A DNA stretch of 64,000 nt, from contig NZ_NMUM01000044.1 in assembly GCF_002812805.1 (NCBI RefSeq), positions 248,001 through 312,000 on the forward strand, in the 5' to 3' direction. This document shows, one piece after another, positions 52,438 to 60,843 of this stretch. The DNA is from Microbacterium lacus. Lineage in GTDB: Bacteria; Actinomycetota; Actinomycetes; Actinomycetales; Microbacteriaceae. Under the pieces are notes generated by a model. It was not told the origin of the DNA. It made no database searches and worked only from the letters and a program-made list of their open reading frames with translations. Every line of letters begins with the position of its first letter. Position 1 is the first letter of the stretch. A program made the translations under genes and the position numbers.

Positions 52438-53193
52438 TCAGCGCGGCTCGGCGGACAGGGCCGCGGAGATGCCGGCCGAGGCGCGGCGGAGCTCGTCGAG
52501 CGGTCCGGCCGTCGGGGCATCACGGGGGAGAACCATCGACAGGGCCGCGATGACCGCGCCCCCGGCATCCCGGATCGGCACCGCGATGCCCGTCGAGACG
52601 CTCTCGATCGACCCGGGCGCGACGACGTAGCCCACGCGCCGGATGTCGTCGAGCACACGCGCGAGCACGGTCCGATCCGTGATGGTCTCGGTCGAGACGG
52701 CCACGAGCGGACCGCCGAGAACCCGCCGGCGCAGGTCCTCGGGTCCGTAGGCCAGCAGCACGAGGCCGGACGACGAGGCGTGCAGGGGCAGTCGCCCGGC
52801 GATGCGCGTGATGTTGGCACCGGCCTCGGGGTGCGAGAGGCGCTCGACGAACAGAGCCTCGTCCTGTTCGAGCACCGCGAGTTGAGTGTGCTCGCGCACG
52901 CGTGCCTGCACCGTCGTCATGAACGGAAGCGCCGCTTGGCGCAATCGCAGCGCGCTCGATCCGCGCAGCGCGAGCTCCCACAGCCGCATGCCGAGGCGGA
53001 CACGGTGCTCGTCGTCGCGCTCGAGCAGACCGGCGCGCACCAGCTCGTCGACAATGCGATGCGCCGTGGACGACGGCAACCCCGAACGGCGGCCGATCTG
53101 CGCCGCGGTCTGGACCGTGCGGTCGCCGCTGAAGGTATCGAGCACGCGCACGATCCGCTCCGCCATCGTGTCGCCCGTCGGCGAGTTCGCCAT
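52438..53193 (-). CDS. IclR-family regulator next to pobA
   Basis: The 251-residue protein has the IclR helix-turn-helix (TVQTAAQIGRRSGLPSSTAHRIVDELVRAGLL) and effector domain (LPLHASSSGLVLLAYG...IAVPIRDAGGAVIAALSM). IclR members PobR and PcaU/PcaR control aromatic pathways. Position suggests it governs pobA. Start ATG with TATCTT 6 nt upstream (leaderless). Confidence 0.88.
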   Translation of the reverse strand: MANSPTGDTMAERIVRVLDTFSGDRTVQTAAQIGRRSGLPSSTAHRIVDELVRAGLLERDDEHRVRLGMRLWELALRGSSALRLRQAALPFMTTVQARVREHTQLAVLEQDEALFVERLSHPEAGANITRIAGRLPLHASSSGLVLLAYGPEDLRRRVLGGPLVAVSTETITDRTVLARVLDDIRRVGYVVAPGSIESVSTGIAVPIRDAGGAVIAALSMVLPRDAPTAGPLDELRRASAGISAALSAEPR

Positions 53194-53199
53194 CCGCCC

Positions 53200-53205
53200 A
53201 AGATA
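53200..53205 (-). promoter_or_regulatory. -10 box of leaderless IclR promoter
   Basis: TATCTT on the minus strand, then GGGCGG and the ATG at 53193; it sits in the 38-bp divergent gap between two iclR genes. Confidence 0.45.
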
Positions 53206-53231
53206 GCCTCGGTGACGGAGGGGGAGCGACG

Positions 53232-54029
53232 ATGCGCAGCGACGACACGATGCGGAGGGATGAGGGCGCCGACGGCGTTCTCGAGCGTGCCCTCGACGTG
53301 CTGCAGTGCTTCTCGGATGACGAGCCGGCCCTCTCGGCGGCGGTCATCGCCGAACGAACGGGCCTCGCGACCTCCACCCTGCATCGCTTGCTGACGCGCT
53401 TGACGGCGCTCGGCCTGCTCGCTCGTGCCCCGGGTCATCGCTACACGATCGGGGTGCGCCTCTGGGAGCTCGGCGAACTGTCGCCGCTCTCGGTGCGCCT
53501 GCGTGAGACCGCTCTTCCGCTCATGGTGCGGCTCTATGAGGCGACGGCCGAGAACGTCCACCTCGCGGTTCTGGATGCGCCGACCCCCGAGCATGCGACG
53601 GCGCTCTACGTGGGTCGGGTGACGGGCCAGACGTCCATTCCCACGCTCAGTCGCATGGGCGGGCGGCACCCGCTCCACACCACCGGGGTCGGCAAGGCGT
53701 TGCTGGCCACGCGCGACGAGGACTGGCTTGCGGAGTACTTCTCGACGCCGCTCGTCCGCGAGACGACGCACTCGATCACGACGGAAGAGGTGCTGCGCAC
53801 CGAACTGGCGATTGCGCGTCGGCGGGGATACGCAACCACGCGTGAAGAGATGACGCTGGGCAACATCTCGGTCGCGGCGCCGCTCGGCAAGGTCGCGGGA
53901 CTCCCCCCGGCGGCCATCGGGATGGTGGTCCGCATGGAACGGGCTGACGAGCGGCGGCTGGCGGCGCTCGTGACGCAGGCCGCGGCGGATCTGACGAGAA
54001 TCCTGCGCGACGAGCATCCCACTCAGTGA
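53232..54029 (+). CDS. IclR-family regulator next to pcaHGBDC
   Basis: The 265-residue IclR protein has helix-turn-helix ALSAAVIAERTGLATSTLHRLLTRLTALGLL and effector domain GGRHPLHTTGVGKALLATRDEDWL...REEMTLGNISVAAPLG. ATG after GGAGGGGGAGCGACG. It precedes pcaH by 67 bp on the same strand and is divergent from another IclR gene by 38 bp, so it probably controls the pcaHGBDC operon. Confidence 0.88.
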   Translation: MRSDDTMRRDEGADGVLERALDVLQCFSDDEPALSAAVIAERTGLATSTLHRLLTRLTALGLLARAPGHRYTIGVRLWELGELSPLSVRLRETALPLMVRLYEATAENVHLAVLDAPTPEHATALYVGRVTGQTSIPTLSRMGGRHPLHTTGVGKALLATRDEDWLAEYFSTPLVRETTHSITTEEVLRTELAIARRRGYATTREEMTLGNISVAAPLGKVAGLPPAAIGMVVRMERADERRLAALVTQAAADLTRILRDEHPTQ

Positions 54030-54064
54030 GAATCGGACCCGGACGCGGGGGGTGCGCCTGTCAC

Positions 54065-54089
54065 CCTTTCGATAGGTCTTTGTCGAAGG
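54065..54089 (+). promoter_or_regulatory. inverted repeat just upstream of pcaH
   Basis: CCTTTCGATAGG, six bases and TCGAAGG form an imperfect inverted repeat that runs into the pcaH ribosome site (GAAGGAG). Possible IclR operator. Confidence 0.4.
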
Positions 54090-54096
54090 AGACACC

Positions 54097-54918
54097 ATGA
54101 CAGACACATCCCCGCAGGCCGCGGCACCCGAGTCGTTGCTCGCCTCGCCGGACATGCCCTCGCAGCGCGAGATCAACGCCGAGATCGCCGAGATCCACGC
54201 CGAGCACGCCGCGCGCGAGGCGCGTGGCGAGGCGCCCGCACCCACGACGCTGTACGACTTCGCGCCGTACCGCTCGAGCGTGCTGCGCCACCCCACCAAG
54301 AACCCGCGCCTGGTCGACCCCGAGACGATCGAGCTGTGGTCGCCGGCGTTCGGCCAGCGCGACGTCGCGGCGATCGAGACCGACCTGACGCTGCAGCACA
54401 CGGGCGAGCCCCTGGGTGAGCGCATCACGGTGTCGGGCCGCGTGCTCGACAGCTGGGGTCGCCCCCTCGCGAACCAGCTCGTCGAGATCTGGCAGGCGAA
54501 CTCGGCCGGGCGATACATCCACCAGCGCGACCAGCATCCAGCCCCTCTCGACCCGAACTTCACGGGAGCTGGACGCACCATCACGAACGATGCGGGCGAG
54601 TACTTCTTCACCACCATCAAGCCGGGGCCGTACCCGTGGAAGAACCACGTCAATGCGTGGCGTCCGGCCCACATCCACTTCTCGCTGTTCGGCACGGGAT
54701 TCACGCAGCGGATCATCACGCAGATGTACTTCCCGGGCGATCCGCTCTTCGCGCTCGACCCGATCTACAACACCATCCGCGATCAGAAGGCCCGCGATCG
54801 CCTCGTCGGCGTCTACGACCACGACCTCACGGTACCCGAGTTCTCGATGGGTTATACGTGGGACATCGTCGTCGACGGCCCGTCCGCGACCTGGTTCGAG
54901 CCCGAGGGAGAGCACTGA
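54097..54918 (+). CDS. pcaH: protocatechuate 3,4-dioxygenase, beta subunit
   Basis: The 273-residue beta subunit carries the iron site: Tyr in KPGPYPWKNH, a second Tyr upstream in GRYIHQRDQH-type context, and the two His of RPAHIHFSLFG. The enzyme cleaves protocatechuate between its hydroxyls to 3-carboxy-cis,cis-muconate. The N-terminal Ala/Glu-rich leader of about 35 residues is longer than usual. ATG after GAAGGAGACACC. Its stop overlaps pcaG (TGATG). Confidence 0.95.
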   Translation: MTDTSPQAAAPESLLASPDMPSQREINAEIAEIHAEHAAREARGEAPAPTTLYDFAPYRSSVLRHPTKNPRLVDPETIELWSPAFGQRDVAAIETDLTLQHTGEPLGERITVSGRVLDSWGRPLANQLVEIWQANSAGRYIHQRDQHPAPLDPNFTGAGRTITNDAGEYFFTTIKPGPYPWKNHVNAWRPAHIHFSLFGTGFTQRIITQMYFPGDPLFALDPIYNTIRDQKARDRLVGVYDHDLTVPEFSMGYTWDIVVDGPSATWFEPEGEH

Positions 54919-55475
54919 TGACCACCGAAACGCGCCTGGAGCCCACCCCCGGCCAGACCATCGGGCCGTTCTTCGCCTTCGGCCTCAACTACCCGAAGAT
55001 GCACGAAGTCGCGTTCCCGCACTCGCCGGGGGCCATCGTGCTCGGTGGCACGGTTTATGACGGGTCGGGCGCACCGATCCCCGACGCGATCGTCGAGATC
55101 TGGGGAGCCGACAGCGACGGCACCGTCTCGCGCGAGCGGGGCGCACGCCGACGCGATGACCACTCCTTCACGGGCTTCGGCCGCGCGGCGACGACCGACG
55201 ACGGGCATTACGAGTTCTGGACCCGCAACCCCGGCGTGGTCGACGGCAAGGCGCCGTTCTTCGCCGTCGTCGTGTTCGCGCGCGGGCTGCCGAACAAGCT
55301 GCACACGCGCATCTACCTCCCCGAGGACGAGGCGCTCCTGGCCGCCGACCCGTTGCTGGCCGACCTCTCGGCGGGCGAGCGCGCTACGCTCGTGGCAACG
55401 CGCACGCCCGACGGCTACCTGCGGCACGACATCCGGCTGCAGGGCGAGAAGGAGACCGTCTTCCTTGCCTTCTGA
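54918..55475 (+). CDS. pcaG: protocatechuate 3,4-dioxygenase, alpha subunit
   Basis: The 185-residue alpha subunit has TPGQTIGPFFAFGLNY, IPDAIVEIWGADSDG and KLHTRIYLPEDEAL but lacks the iron-binding His pair of PcaH, as expected. It starts within the pcaH stop (TGATG), so the two subunits are co-translated. Confidence 0.94.
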   Translation: MTTETRLEPTPGQTIGPFFAFGLNYPKMHEVAFPHSPGAIVLGGTVYDGSGAPIPDAIVEIWGADSDGTVSRERGARRRDDHSFTGFGRAATTDDGHYEFWTRNPGVVDGKAPFFAVVVFARGLPNKLHTRIYLPEDEALLAADPLLADLSAGERATLVATRTPDGYLRHDIRLQGEKETVFLAF

Positions 55476-56880
55476 TGCAACCCCCGATCGATCCGGCGCG
55501 CGCGAGTCGTCGCCCGCGTTCGATGTGGGGTTGCTCTCGCCCGTGAGTGTCGGACACGACGCCCTTGTCGCGGATCAGGCGGTTCTCGACGCACTTGTGG
55601 CGGTCGAGGTCGCCCTCGCCCGGGCGTATGGGTCGCTGGGTGTCGCTCCGGCGGCGGTCGTCGACGACATCTCGACGGCACTCGGTTGGCAGGGCAATGG
55701 ACGCGGATGCCTCGGGCACCGGGTCGATGCTGTCGTCCTGGCGGCGGCATCGGTTTCGGGCGGCAACCCGGTCATCCCGCTGGTGGCCGAGCTCAAGGCG
55801 CGGGTGCCCGAGTCTGCCCGGCGCTGGGTGCATCGCGGCGCGACAAGCCAAGACATCCTGGATTCGGCTCTGATGCTCGTGTCGTACCGCGCGGGTCGCG
55901 CGATTCTTGCGCACCTGCGGAGGGTCGAGGTCGAGCTCGCGACGTTCGCTCGCACGCATGCCGAAGATGTCGGGGCTGCGCGCACGCTCACGCAACATGC
56001 CGTGCCGACCACCGTGGGTTTGCGCGCCGCCGTGTGGTTGCGCGGCGTGCGCCGGGCAACCGACCGGCTCGAGGCGGCGGTGACGCACCTGCCCGCTCAG
56101 CTCGGTGGCGCCGGCGGCACGCTCGCGGCGATCGTCGAGATCGCCGGAGCGGATGCGGCGGCTCGGCTGGCCTCGCCTTTCGCGGGAGCGCTGGGCCTCG
56201 CGGTGCCGGATGCTCCGTGGCACACCAACAGGTGGCCCGTCACCGAACTGGGCGACGCGCTCGTGCAGGCGATCGATGCGGTCGGCAAGATCGCCACCGA
56301 CATCGCCACCCTGTCGCGCACCGAGATCGGTGAACTCGCCGAGGGTGCGGCCGGTGGATCGTCCGCGATGCCGCAGAAGCGCAACCCCTCGGGCTCCGTG
56401 CTGATTCGCTCGGCCGCGCTGCGTGCACCTCAGCTCGGCGCGACGCTGCATCTGGCCGCAGCGCTCGCGGCGGACGAGCGTCCGGATGGCTCGTGGCACG
56501 CCGAATGGCCGACGCTGCGCGAACTGCTGCGGCTGGCGCTCGGGGCCGCGGCGACCTCGGCTCGTGTCGTGGCAGGACTGTCCGTCGACAGTGCGGCGGT
56601 CGCCCGCAACCTCGCCCAGACCGGCGCGCTCATCGTCAGCGAGCGCCTCTCGCTTGTGCTCGTGCCCCTCATCGGGCGCGAGCGTTTCGATCACCTGGTG
56701 GCCGAAGCATCCGGGGGAGCAGACCTCGCCGACCTCGTGCGGGCGCTGCCCGAAGCGGCCGACCTCGACGTCGACGCGCTCGTCGACCCCGGCCGATACC
56801 TCGGCCTCGCCGAGGCGTACCTCGATGGCGCGTTGCGCGAGCGTGGCCCCCATGGCGAAACACCGGAGGTTCTCTCATGA
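55465..56880 (+). CDS. pcaB: 3-carboxy-cis,cis-muconate cycloisomerase
   Basis: The 471-residue enzyme of the fumarase/argininosuccinate lyase superfamily has the signature GGSSAMPQKRNPSGS, RRWVHRGATSQDILDSALML and RTLTQHAVPTTVG. It lactonises carboxymuconate to 4-carboxymuconolactone. TTG 55465, overlapping pcaG by 11 bp, is the first in-frame start after the previous stop; GTG 55525 (VGLLSPVSVG) is an alternative closer to many homologues. The stop overlaps pcaD (ATGA). Confidence 0.92.
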   Translation: MPSDATPDRSGARESSPAFDVGLLSPVSVGHDALVADQAVLDALVAVEVALARAYGSLGVAPAAVVDDISTALGWQGNGRGCLGHRVDAVVLAAASVSGGNPVIPLVAELKARVPESARRWVHRGATSQDILDSALMLVSYRAGRAILAHLRRVEVELATFARTHAEDVGAARTLTQHAVPTTVGLRAAVWLRGVRRATDRLEAAVTHLPAQLGGAGGTLAAIVEIAGADAAARLASPFAGALGLAVPDAPWHTNRWPVTELGDALVQAIDAVGKIATDIATLSRTEIGELAEGAAGGSSAMPQKRNPSGSVLIRSAALRAPQLGATLHLAAALAADERPDGSWHAEWPTLRELLRLALGAAATSARVVAGLSVDSAAVARNLAQTGALIVSERLSLVLVPLIGRERFDHLVAEASGGADLADLVRALPEAADLDVDALVDPGRYLGLAEAYLDGALRERGPHGETPEVLS

Positions 56881-57653
56881 CCGTTCCGCGTATTGCGGTG
56901 ACCGCACCGGCCGGCCCGGAAAGCGCGCCGCTTGTTGTGCTCGGACCGTCGCTCGGCACCTCGACGATCCTCTGGGAGGACGTCGTGCCCGCGCTGGCCG
57001 CCGACTACCGCGTCGTCGCGTGGGATCTGCCGGGGCACGGAGCGTCGCCCGTTGCCGACGAGCCGTTCACTGTCGGCGAGCTGGCCGACGCGGTGGCCGA
57101 GCACATCCGGGAACGGGGCGGCCGGGCTCTGTATGCGGGGGTGTCGCTCGGTGGTGCCGTCGGCCTCGAGCTGTGTCTTCGGCATCCCGAGCTCGTGGAC
57201 CGCGCCGCGATCGTCGCGTCGGGTGCACAGCTCGGCGACCCTGCCGCCTGGCACGAGCGTGCCGCGCAGGCGCGCACCCAGTCGACGTCGAGTCTGATCG
57301 TCGGTTCCGCGCAGCGTTGGTTCGCCCCGGACTCTATCGCGCGGCGCCCCGAGCTGACGGGCCGGCTGCTGCATGCCCTTCAGGATGCTGACGACGACAG
57401 CTACGCCCGTTGCTGCGAGGCGCTCGCCGCGTACGACGTGCGGGGGCGGCTCGCCGAGGTCGGCTCGCCCGTGCTTGCGGCGTGGGGCGAGCACGATGCC
57501 GTCGCGCCCGAGGCGAAGGCGCTGGAGATCGCGGAGGGCGTCCGCGACGGTCGCGCTGTCCGCATCGATGGGGCCGCGCATCTGCCCCCCGCCGAACAGC
57601 CCGAGGCGACCGCCCGGCTGCTGCAGGATTTCTTCGAAGGGACGAGCCGATGA
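56877..57653 (+). CDS. pcaD: 3-oxoadipate enol-lactonase
   Basis: The 258-residue alpha/beta hydrolase has the nucleophile elbow GVSLGG, acid Asp in WGEHDAV and His in GAAHLPPAEQP. It opens the enol-lactone to 3-oxoadipate. ATG after GGAGGTTCTCTC; the stop overlaps pcaC (ATGA). In many actinobacteria PcaD and PcaC are fused as PcaL; here they are separate. Confidence 0.93.
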   Translation: MTVPRIAVTAPAGPESAPLVVLGPSLGTSTILWEDVVPALAADYRVVAWDLPGHGASPVADEPFTVGELADAVAEHIRERGGRALYAGVSLGGAVGLELCLRHPELVDRAAIVASGAQLGDPAAWHERAAQARTQSTSSLIVGSAQRWFAPDSIARRPELTGRLLHALQDADDDSYARCCEALAAYDVRGRLAEVGSPVLAAWGEHDAVAPEAKALEIAEGVRDGRAVRIDGAAHLPPAEQPEATARLLQDFFEGTSR

Positions 57654-58048
57654 CCAGACCCGCGGGCGAGGGCCTGAGTGACGAAGAGCGCTACGACCAG
57701 GGCATGGTCGTACGTCGTGCTGTTCTGTCGGACGAGCACGTCGACCGTTCGATCGCGAACACGACAGACCTGACGGCGGACTTCCAGGACTTCATCACCC
57801 GGGTCGCCTGGGGGGATGTCTGGTCGCGTCCGGGACTGCAGCGGCGTGAGCGCTCGATCGCGGTGCTCACGTCGCTCATCGCGCTCGGACATCACGAAGA
57901 GCTCGCGATGCACCTGCGCGCCGCTCTCCGGAATGGGCTGACGGTCGACGAGATCCGCGAGGTCATCCTGCAGTCGGCCATCTACGCCGGTGTCCCGGCG
58001 GCGAACACCGCGTTCCGCATCGCCGGCGAGGTCTTCGCCGAGGTCTGA
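57650..58048 (+). CDS. pcaC: 4-carboxymuconolactone decarboxylase
   Basis: The 132-residue protein is a single CMD domain of the AhpD-like fold: FITRVAWGDVWSRPGLQRRERSIAVLTSLIALGHHEELAMHLRAAL and ILQSAIYAGVPAANTAF. It decarboxylates carboxymuconolactone to the enol-lactone used by PcaD. Last gene of the pcaHGBDC run. Confidence 0.94.
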   Translation: MTRPAGEGLSDEERYDQGMVVRRAVLSDEHVDRSIANTTDLTADFQDFITRVAWGDVWSRPGLQRRERSIAVLTSLIALGHHEELAMHLRAALRNGLTVDEIREVILQSAIYAGVPAANTAFRIAGEVFAEV

Positions 58049-58214
58049 CCCGCCCGGGTCGCGGTTCCCGCGGCATCCGTTCCTCGCGTCCCATTCGCGC
58101 TACTCCGCTGTCGCAGATCGACCTTTATCGACCCCGCGAGCATCGATGTGCGACAGCGGAGCGGTTCAGGGAGGGATGGCGCGGACGGCGGAGCAGCAGT
58201 AGAGTGGACGTATA
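58049..58214 (+). terminator. pcaC-pcaI spacer with a long inverted repeat
   Basis: CTCCGCTGTCGCA (58103-58115) and TGCGACAGCGGAG (58149-58161) are perfect 13-bp complements around 33 nt, with a further partial pairing of ATCGA and TCGAT inside. It probably ends the pcaHGBDC transcript. The rest of the spacer shows no ORF. Confidence 0.55.
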
Positions 58215-58239
58215 GCGAACGTGCGTTCGCACAGCGAAC
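58215..58239 (+). promoter_or_regulatory. overlapping palindromes upstream of pcaI (IclR/PcaR-type operator)
   Basis: GCGAACGTGCGTTCGC (58215-58230) and GTTCGCACAGCGAAC (58225-58239) are two perfect palindromes sharing the middle half-site, giving three GTTCGC/GCGAAC half-sites at about 9-10 bp steps. This resembles PcaR/PcaU operators built of GTTCG repeats. TAGAGT at 58200-58205 may be the -10 box. The IclR gene at 60844 is the likely regulator. Confidence 0.72.
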
Positions 58240-58256
58240 ATGTGCAAGGAGGCGGC

Positions 58257-59003
58257 ATGATCGACAAGACCGTACCGACCGTCGCAGAGGCGGTCGGAGA
58301 CATCCCGGATGGCGCGACGATCATGATCGGCGGCTTCGGACGCGCGGGGCAGCCGGTCGAGCTGATCGACGCGCTGATCGACCACGGCGCCAAGAACCTG
58401 ACGATCGTCAACAACAATGCCGGCAACGGTGACACGGGGCTCGCGGCGCTGTTGGCCAACAAGCAGGTACGGAAGATCATCTGCTCGTTCCCGAGGCAGA
58501 GCGACTCGTGGGTCTTCGACGGCCTCTATCGTGCCGGAGAGATCGAGCTCGAACTCGTGCCGCAGGGCAACCTCGCCGAGCGGATTCGTGCGGCCGGCGC
58601 GGGCATTGGCGCATTCTTCTCGCCGACGGGCGTTGGCACCGAGCTCGCCGCAGGCAAGGAAGAGCGCGAGATCGACGGACGCCGCTACGTGCTCGAATAC
58701 CCCATCAAGGCGGACTTCGCGCTGATCAGCGCGTTGCGCGCGGATCGCTGGGGAAACCTGGTCTACCGCGAAACCGCTCGCAACTTCGGACCGATCATGG
58801 CGGCCGCCGCGACAACGACCGTCGCGCAGGTCGACGAGGTCGTGCCGCTCGGCACCCTCGATCCCGAGACCGTTGTCACGCCCGGCATCTTCACTGATCG
58901 CGTCGTGGCCGTCGGCGAGCGCCGATGGGTCCGAGACGGTGAGTTCGTCGGAGGGGTCGACATCGAAGGTCAACCGCTCGAAGAGAAGGAGGATGCCGCA
59001 TGA
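58257..59003 (+). CDS. pcaI: 3-oxoadipate CoA-transferase, subunit A
   Basis: The 248-residue subunit has DGATIMIGGFGRAGQPVELIDALI, NLTIVNNNAGNGDTGLAALL and GGRR-like GRRYVLEYPIKADFALI of family I CoA-transferases. With PcaJ it moves CoA from succinyl-CoA to 3-oxoadipate. ATG after AAGGAGGCGGC. Stop overlaps pcaJ (ATGA). Confidence 0.94.
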   Translation: MIDKTVPTVAEAVGDIPDGATIMIGGFGRAGQPVELIDALIDHGAKNLTIVNNNAGNGDTGLAALLANKQVRKIICSFPRQSDSWVFDGLYRAGEIELELVPQGNLAERIRAAGAGIGAFFSPTGVGTELAAGKEEREIDGRRYVLEYPIKADFALISALRADRWGNLVYRETARNFGPIMAAAATTTVAQVDEVVPLGTLDPETVVTPGIFTDRVVAVGERRWVRDGEFVGGVDIEGQPLEEKEDAA

Positions 59004-59638
59004 GCACCCGCATCACCCGCGACGAGCTCGCGAAGCGCATCGCCGACGACATCCCCGAGGGTGCCTATGTGAACCTCGGTATCGGTGCTCCGACGCTGGT
59101 CGCCAACTTCCTGCCCGATGACCTCGAGATCATCCTGCACACCGAGAACGGATTGCTCGGCATGGGTCCCGCACCGGAGCCGGGGCGCATCGATCCCGAC
59201 CTGATCAACGCCGGCAAGCAGCCCGTCACGGCGCTCGCGGGTGCCGCCTACTTCCATCACGCCGATTCGTTCGGCATGATGCGCGGCGGGCACCTCGACG
59301 TGTGCGTCCTCGGGGCCTTCCAGGTCAGCCAGAACGGCGACCTCGCCAACTGGTCGACGGGCGCGCCCGGGGCGATTCCCGCGGTCGGTGGCGCGATGGA
59401 CCTGGCGATCGGGGCCAAGGACGTCTACGTGATGACCGACCTGCTGACCAAGCAGGGCGACTCCAAGCTCGTCGAGGCGTGCACGTACCCGCTGACCGGC
59501 GTGGGGTGCGTGAGCCGCGTCTACACCGATCACGCCATCTTCGACGTCACGCCCGACGGCTTCGCCGTCCGCGAGGCGTTCGGTGATAACACCCTCGAGT
59601 CCCTCGCCGAGCTGACCGGCCTCAACCTCGTTCGTTGA
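59000..59638 (+). CDS. pcaJ: 3-oxoadipate CoA-transferase, subunit B
   Basis: The 212-residue subunit has VNLGIGAPTLVANFLP and the active-site Glu in LHTENGLLGMGPAP, then GGHLDVCVLGAFQVSQNGDLANW. Its last codons and stop lie inside a copy of the GTTGAGCGAGCG repeat. Confidence 0.94.
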   Translation: MSTRITRDELAKRIADDIPEGAYVNLGIGAPTLVANFLPDDLEIILHTENGLLGMGPAPEPGRIDPDLINAGKQPVTALAGAAYFHHADSFGMMRGGHLDVCVLGAFQVSQNGDLANWSTGAPGAIPAVGGAMDLAIGAKDVYVMTDLLTKQGDSKLVEACTYPLTGVGCVSRVYTDHAIFDVTPDGFAVREAFGDNTLESLAELTGLNLVR

Positions 59639-59656
59639 GCGAGCGAGACGAAACGC
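59633..59656. repeat. REP-like repeat (GTTGAGCGAGCG family) forming the pcaJ stop
   Basis: CGTTGAGCGAGCGAGACGAA followed by ACGC is a shorter form of the repeats at 17230 and 51011. The TGA at 59636-59638 is the pcaJ stop codon, and the pcaF ribosome site (AAGGAG) follows directly. Confidence 0.6.
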
Positions 59657-59669
59657 AAGGAGAATCAGC

Positions 59670-60839
59670 ATGACCGCCACGTATGTGTACGACGCCGTCC
59701 GCACCCCGTTCGGCCGGGCCGGCGGGGCCCTGTCCGGCATCCGTCCCGATGATCTCGCCGCCGTGGTCATGAAGGCCGCCGCCGAGCGGACGGGCCTTGA
59801 TCCTGCCCGCATCGACGATGTGATCTTCGGCGACGCCAACCAGGCGGGGGAGGACAACCGCAACGTTGCTCGTTTCGGCGCGCTGCTCGCGGGGTTCCCG
59901 TCCAGTGTTTCCGGCGTGACGGTCAACCGCCTGTGCGGTTCGGCCGTCGAGGCCGTGATTCAGGGATCTCGCGCCATCGAGTCGGGGGACGCCGAGATCA
60001 TCCTCGCCGGCGGAGTCGAGTCGATGAGCCGCGCGCCCTTCGTCGTCGAGAAGTCGCCGAAGCCGTGGCCGGCCGTTGGCAACCAGACGATGTGGAACAC
60101 CTCGATCGGGTGGCGTATGACCAACCCGGCGCTCCGCGAAGACTGGACGATCAGCAACGGCGCTTCGGCCGAGAAGCTCGCCGAGCTCTACGACATCTCG
60201 CGCGAAGCACAGGATGCGTTCACGCTCCGCAGTCACCAGCTGGCAGCCGCGGCCTGGGACGCCGGCGCCTACGCCGGTGAGATCGTTCAGGTGCCCGGCG
60301 CCGAGCTCGCCCGCGACGAGGGCATCCGCGCCGACACATCGCTCGAAAAGCTGGCCGGCTTGCGCCCGCTCTTCGCGAAGAACGGTTCGGTGACGGCCGG
60401 CAACGCATCCTCGATCAACGACGGAGCTTCTGCCGTTCTGCTCGGTTCCGAGGGCGCACTCGACATCGACCCGCTCGCGCGCATCACCGGGCGCGGCGTG
60501 TTCGGCAATGACCCCGACGTGTTCGGTATCGCGCCCGTCGAGGCGGCGAACCGCGCGCTCGCCCGTGCTGGTCGCACCTGGGCGGACGTCGACTTCGTGG
60601 AGCTCAATGAGGCATTCGCCTCGCAGTCTCTCGCGTGCCTGAAGCTCTGGCCCGAGCTCGACCCCGACAAGCTCAACATCCACGGGGGCGCGATCGCGAT
60701 CGGCCACCCCCTCGGCGCATCGGGCGGCCGCATCATCGGCCACGCGGCGCACGAGCTGAAGCGGCGCGGAGGTGGAGTCGCGGTCGCGGCGATCTGCATC
60801 GGCGTCGGTCAGGGCCTCGCCGTCGTCCTCGAGCGGTAG
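59670..60839 (+). CDS. pcaF: 3-oxoadipyl-CoA thiolase
   Basis: The 389-residue thiolase has the nucleophilic Cys in VNRLCGSAVEAV, GGVESMSRAPF, NEAFASQS, the His of GGAIAIGHPLGASGGRI and a C-terminal Cys in AAICIGVGQG. It splits 3-oxoadipyl-CoA to succinyl-CoA and acetyl-CoA, the last step of the beta-ketoadipate pathway. ATG after AAGGAGAATCAGC. Confidence 0.94.
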   Translation: MTATYVYDAVRTPFGRAGGALSGIRPDDLAAVVMKAAAERTGLDPARIDDVIFGDANQAGEDNRNVARFGALLAGFPSSVSGVTVNRLCGSAVEAVIQGSRAIESGDAEIILAGGVESMSRAPFVVEKSPKPWPAVGNQTMWNTSIGWRMTNPALREDWTISNGASAEKLAELYDISREAQDAFTLRSHQLAAAAWDAGAYAGEIVQVPGAELARDEGIRADTSLEKLAGLRPLFAKNGSVTAGNASSINDGASAVLLGSEGALDIDPLARITGRGVFGNDPDVFGIAPVEAANRALARAGRTWADVDFVELNEAFASQSLACLKLWPELDPDKLNIHGGAIAIGHPLGASGGRIIGHAAHELKRRGGGVAVAAICIGVGQGLAVVLER

Positions 60840-60843
60840 ACGC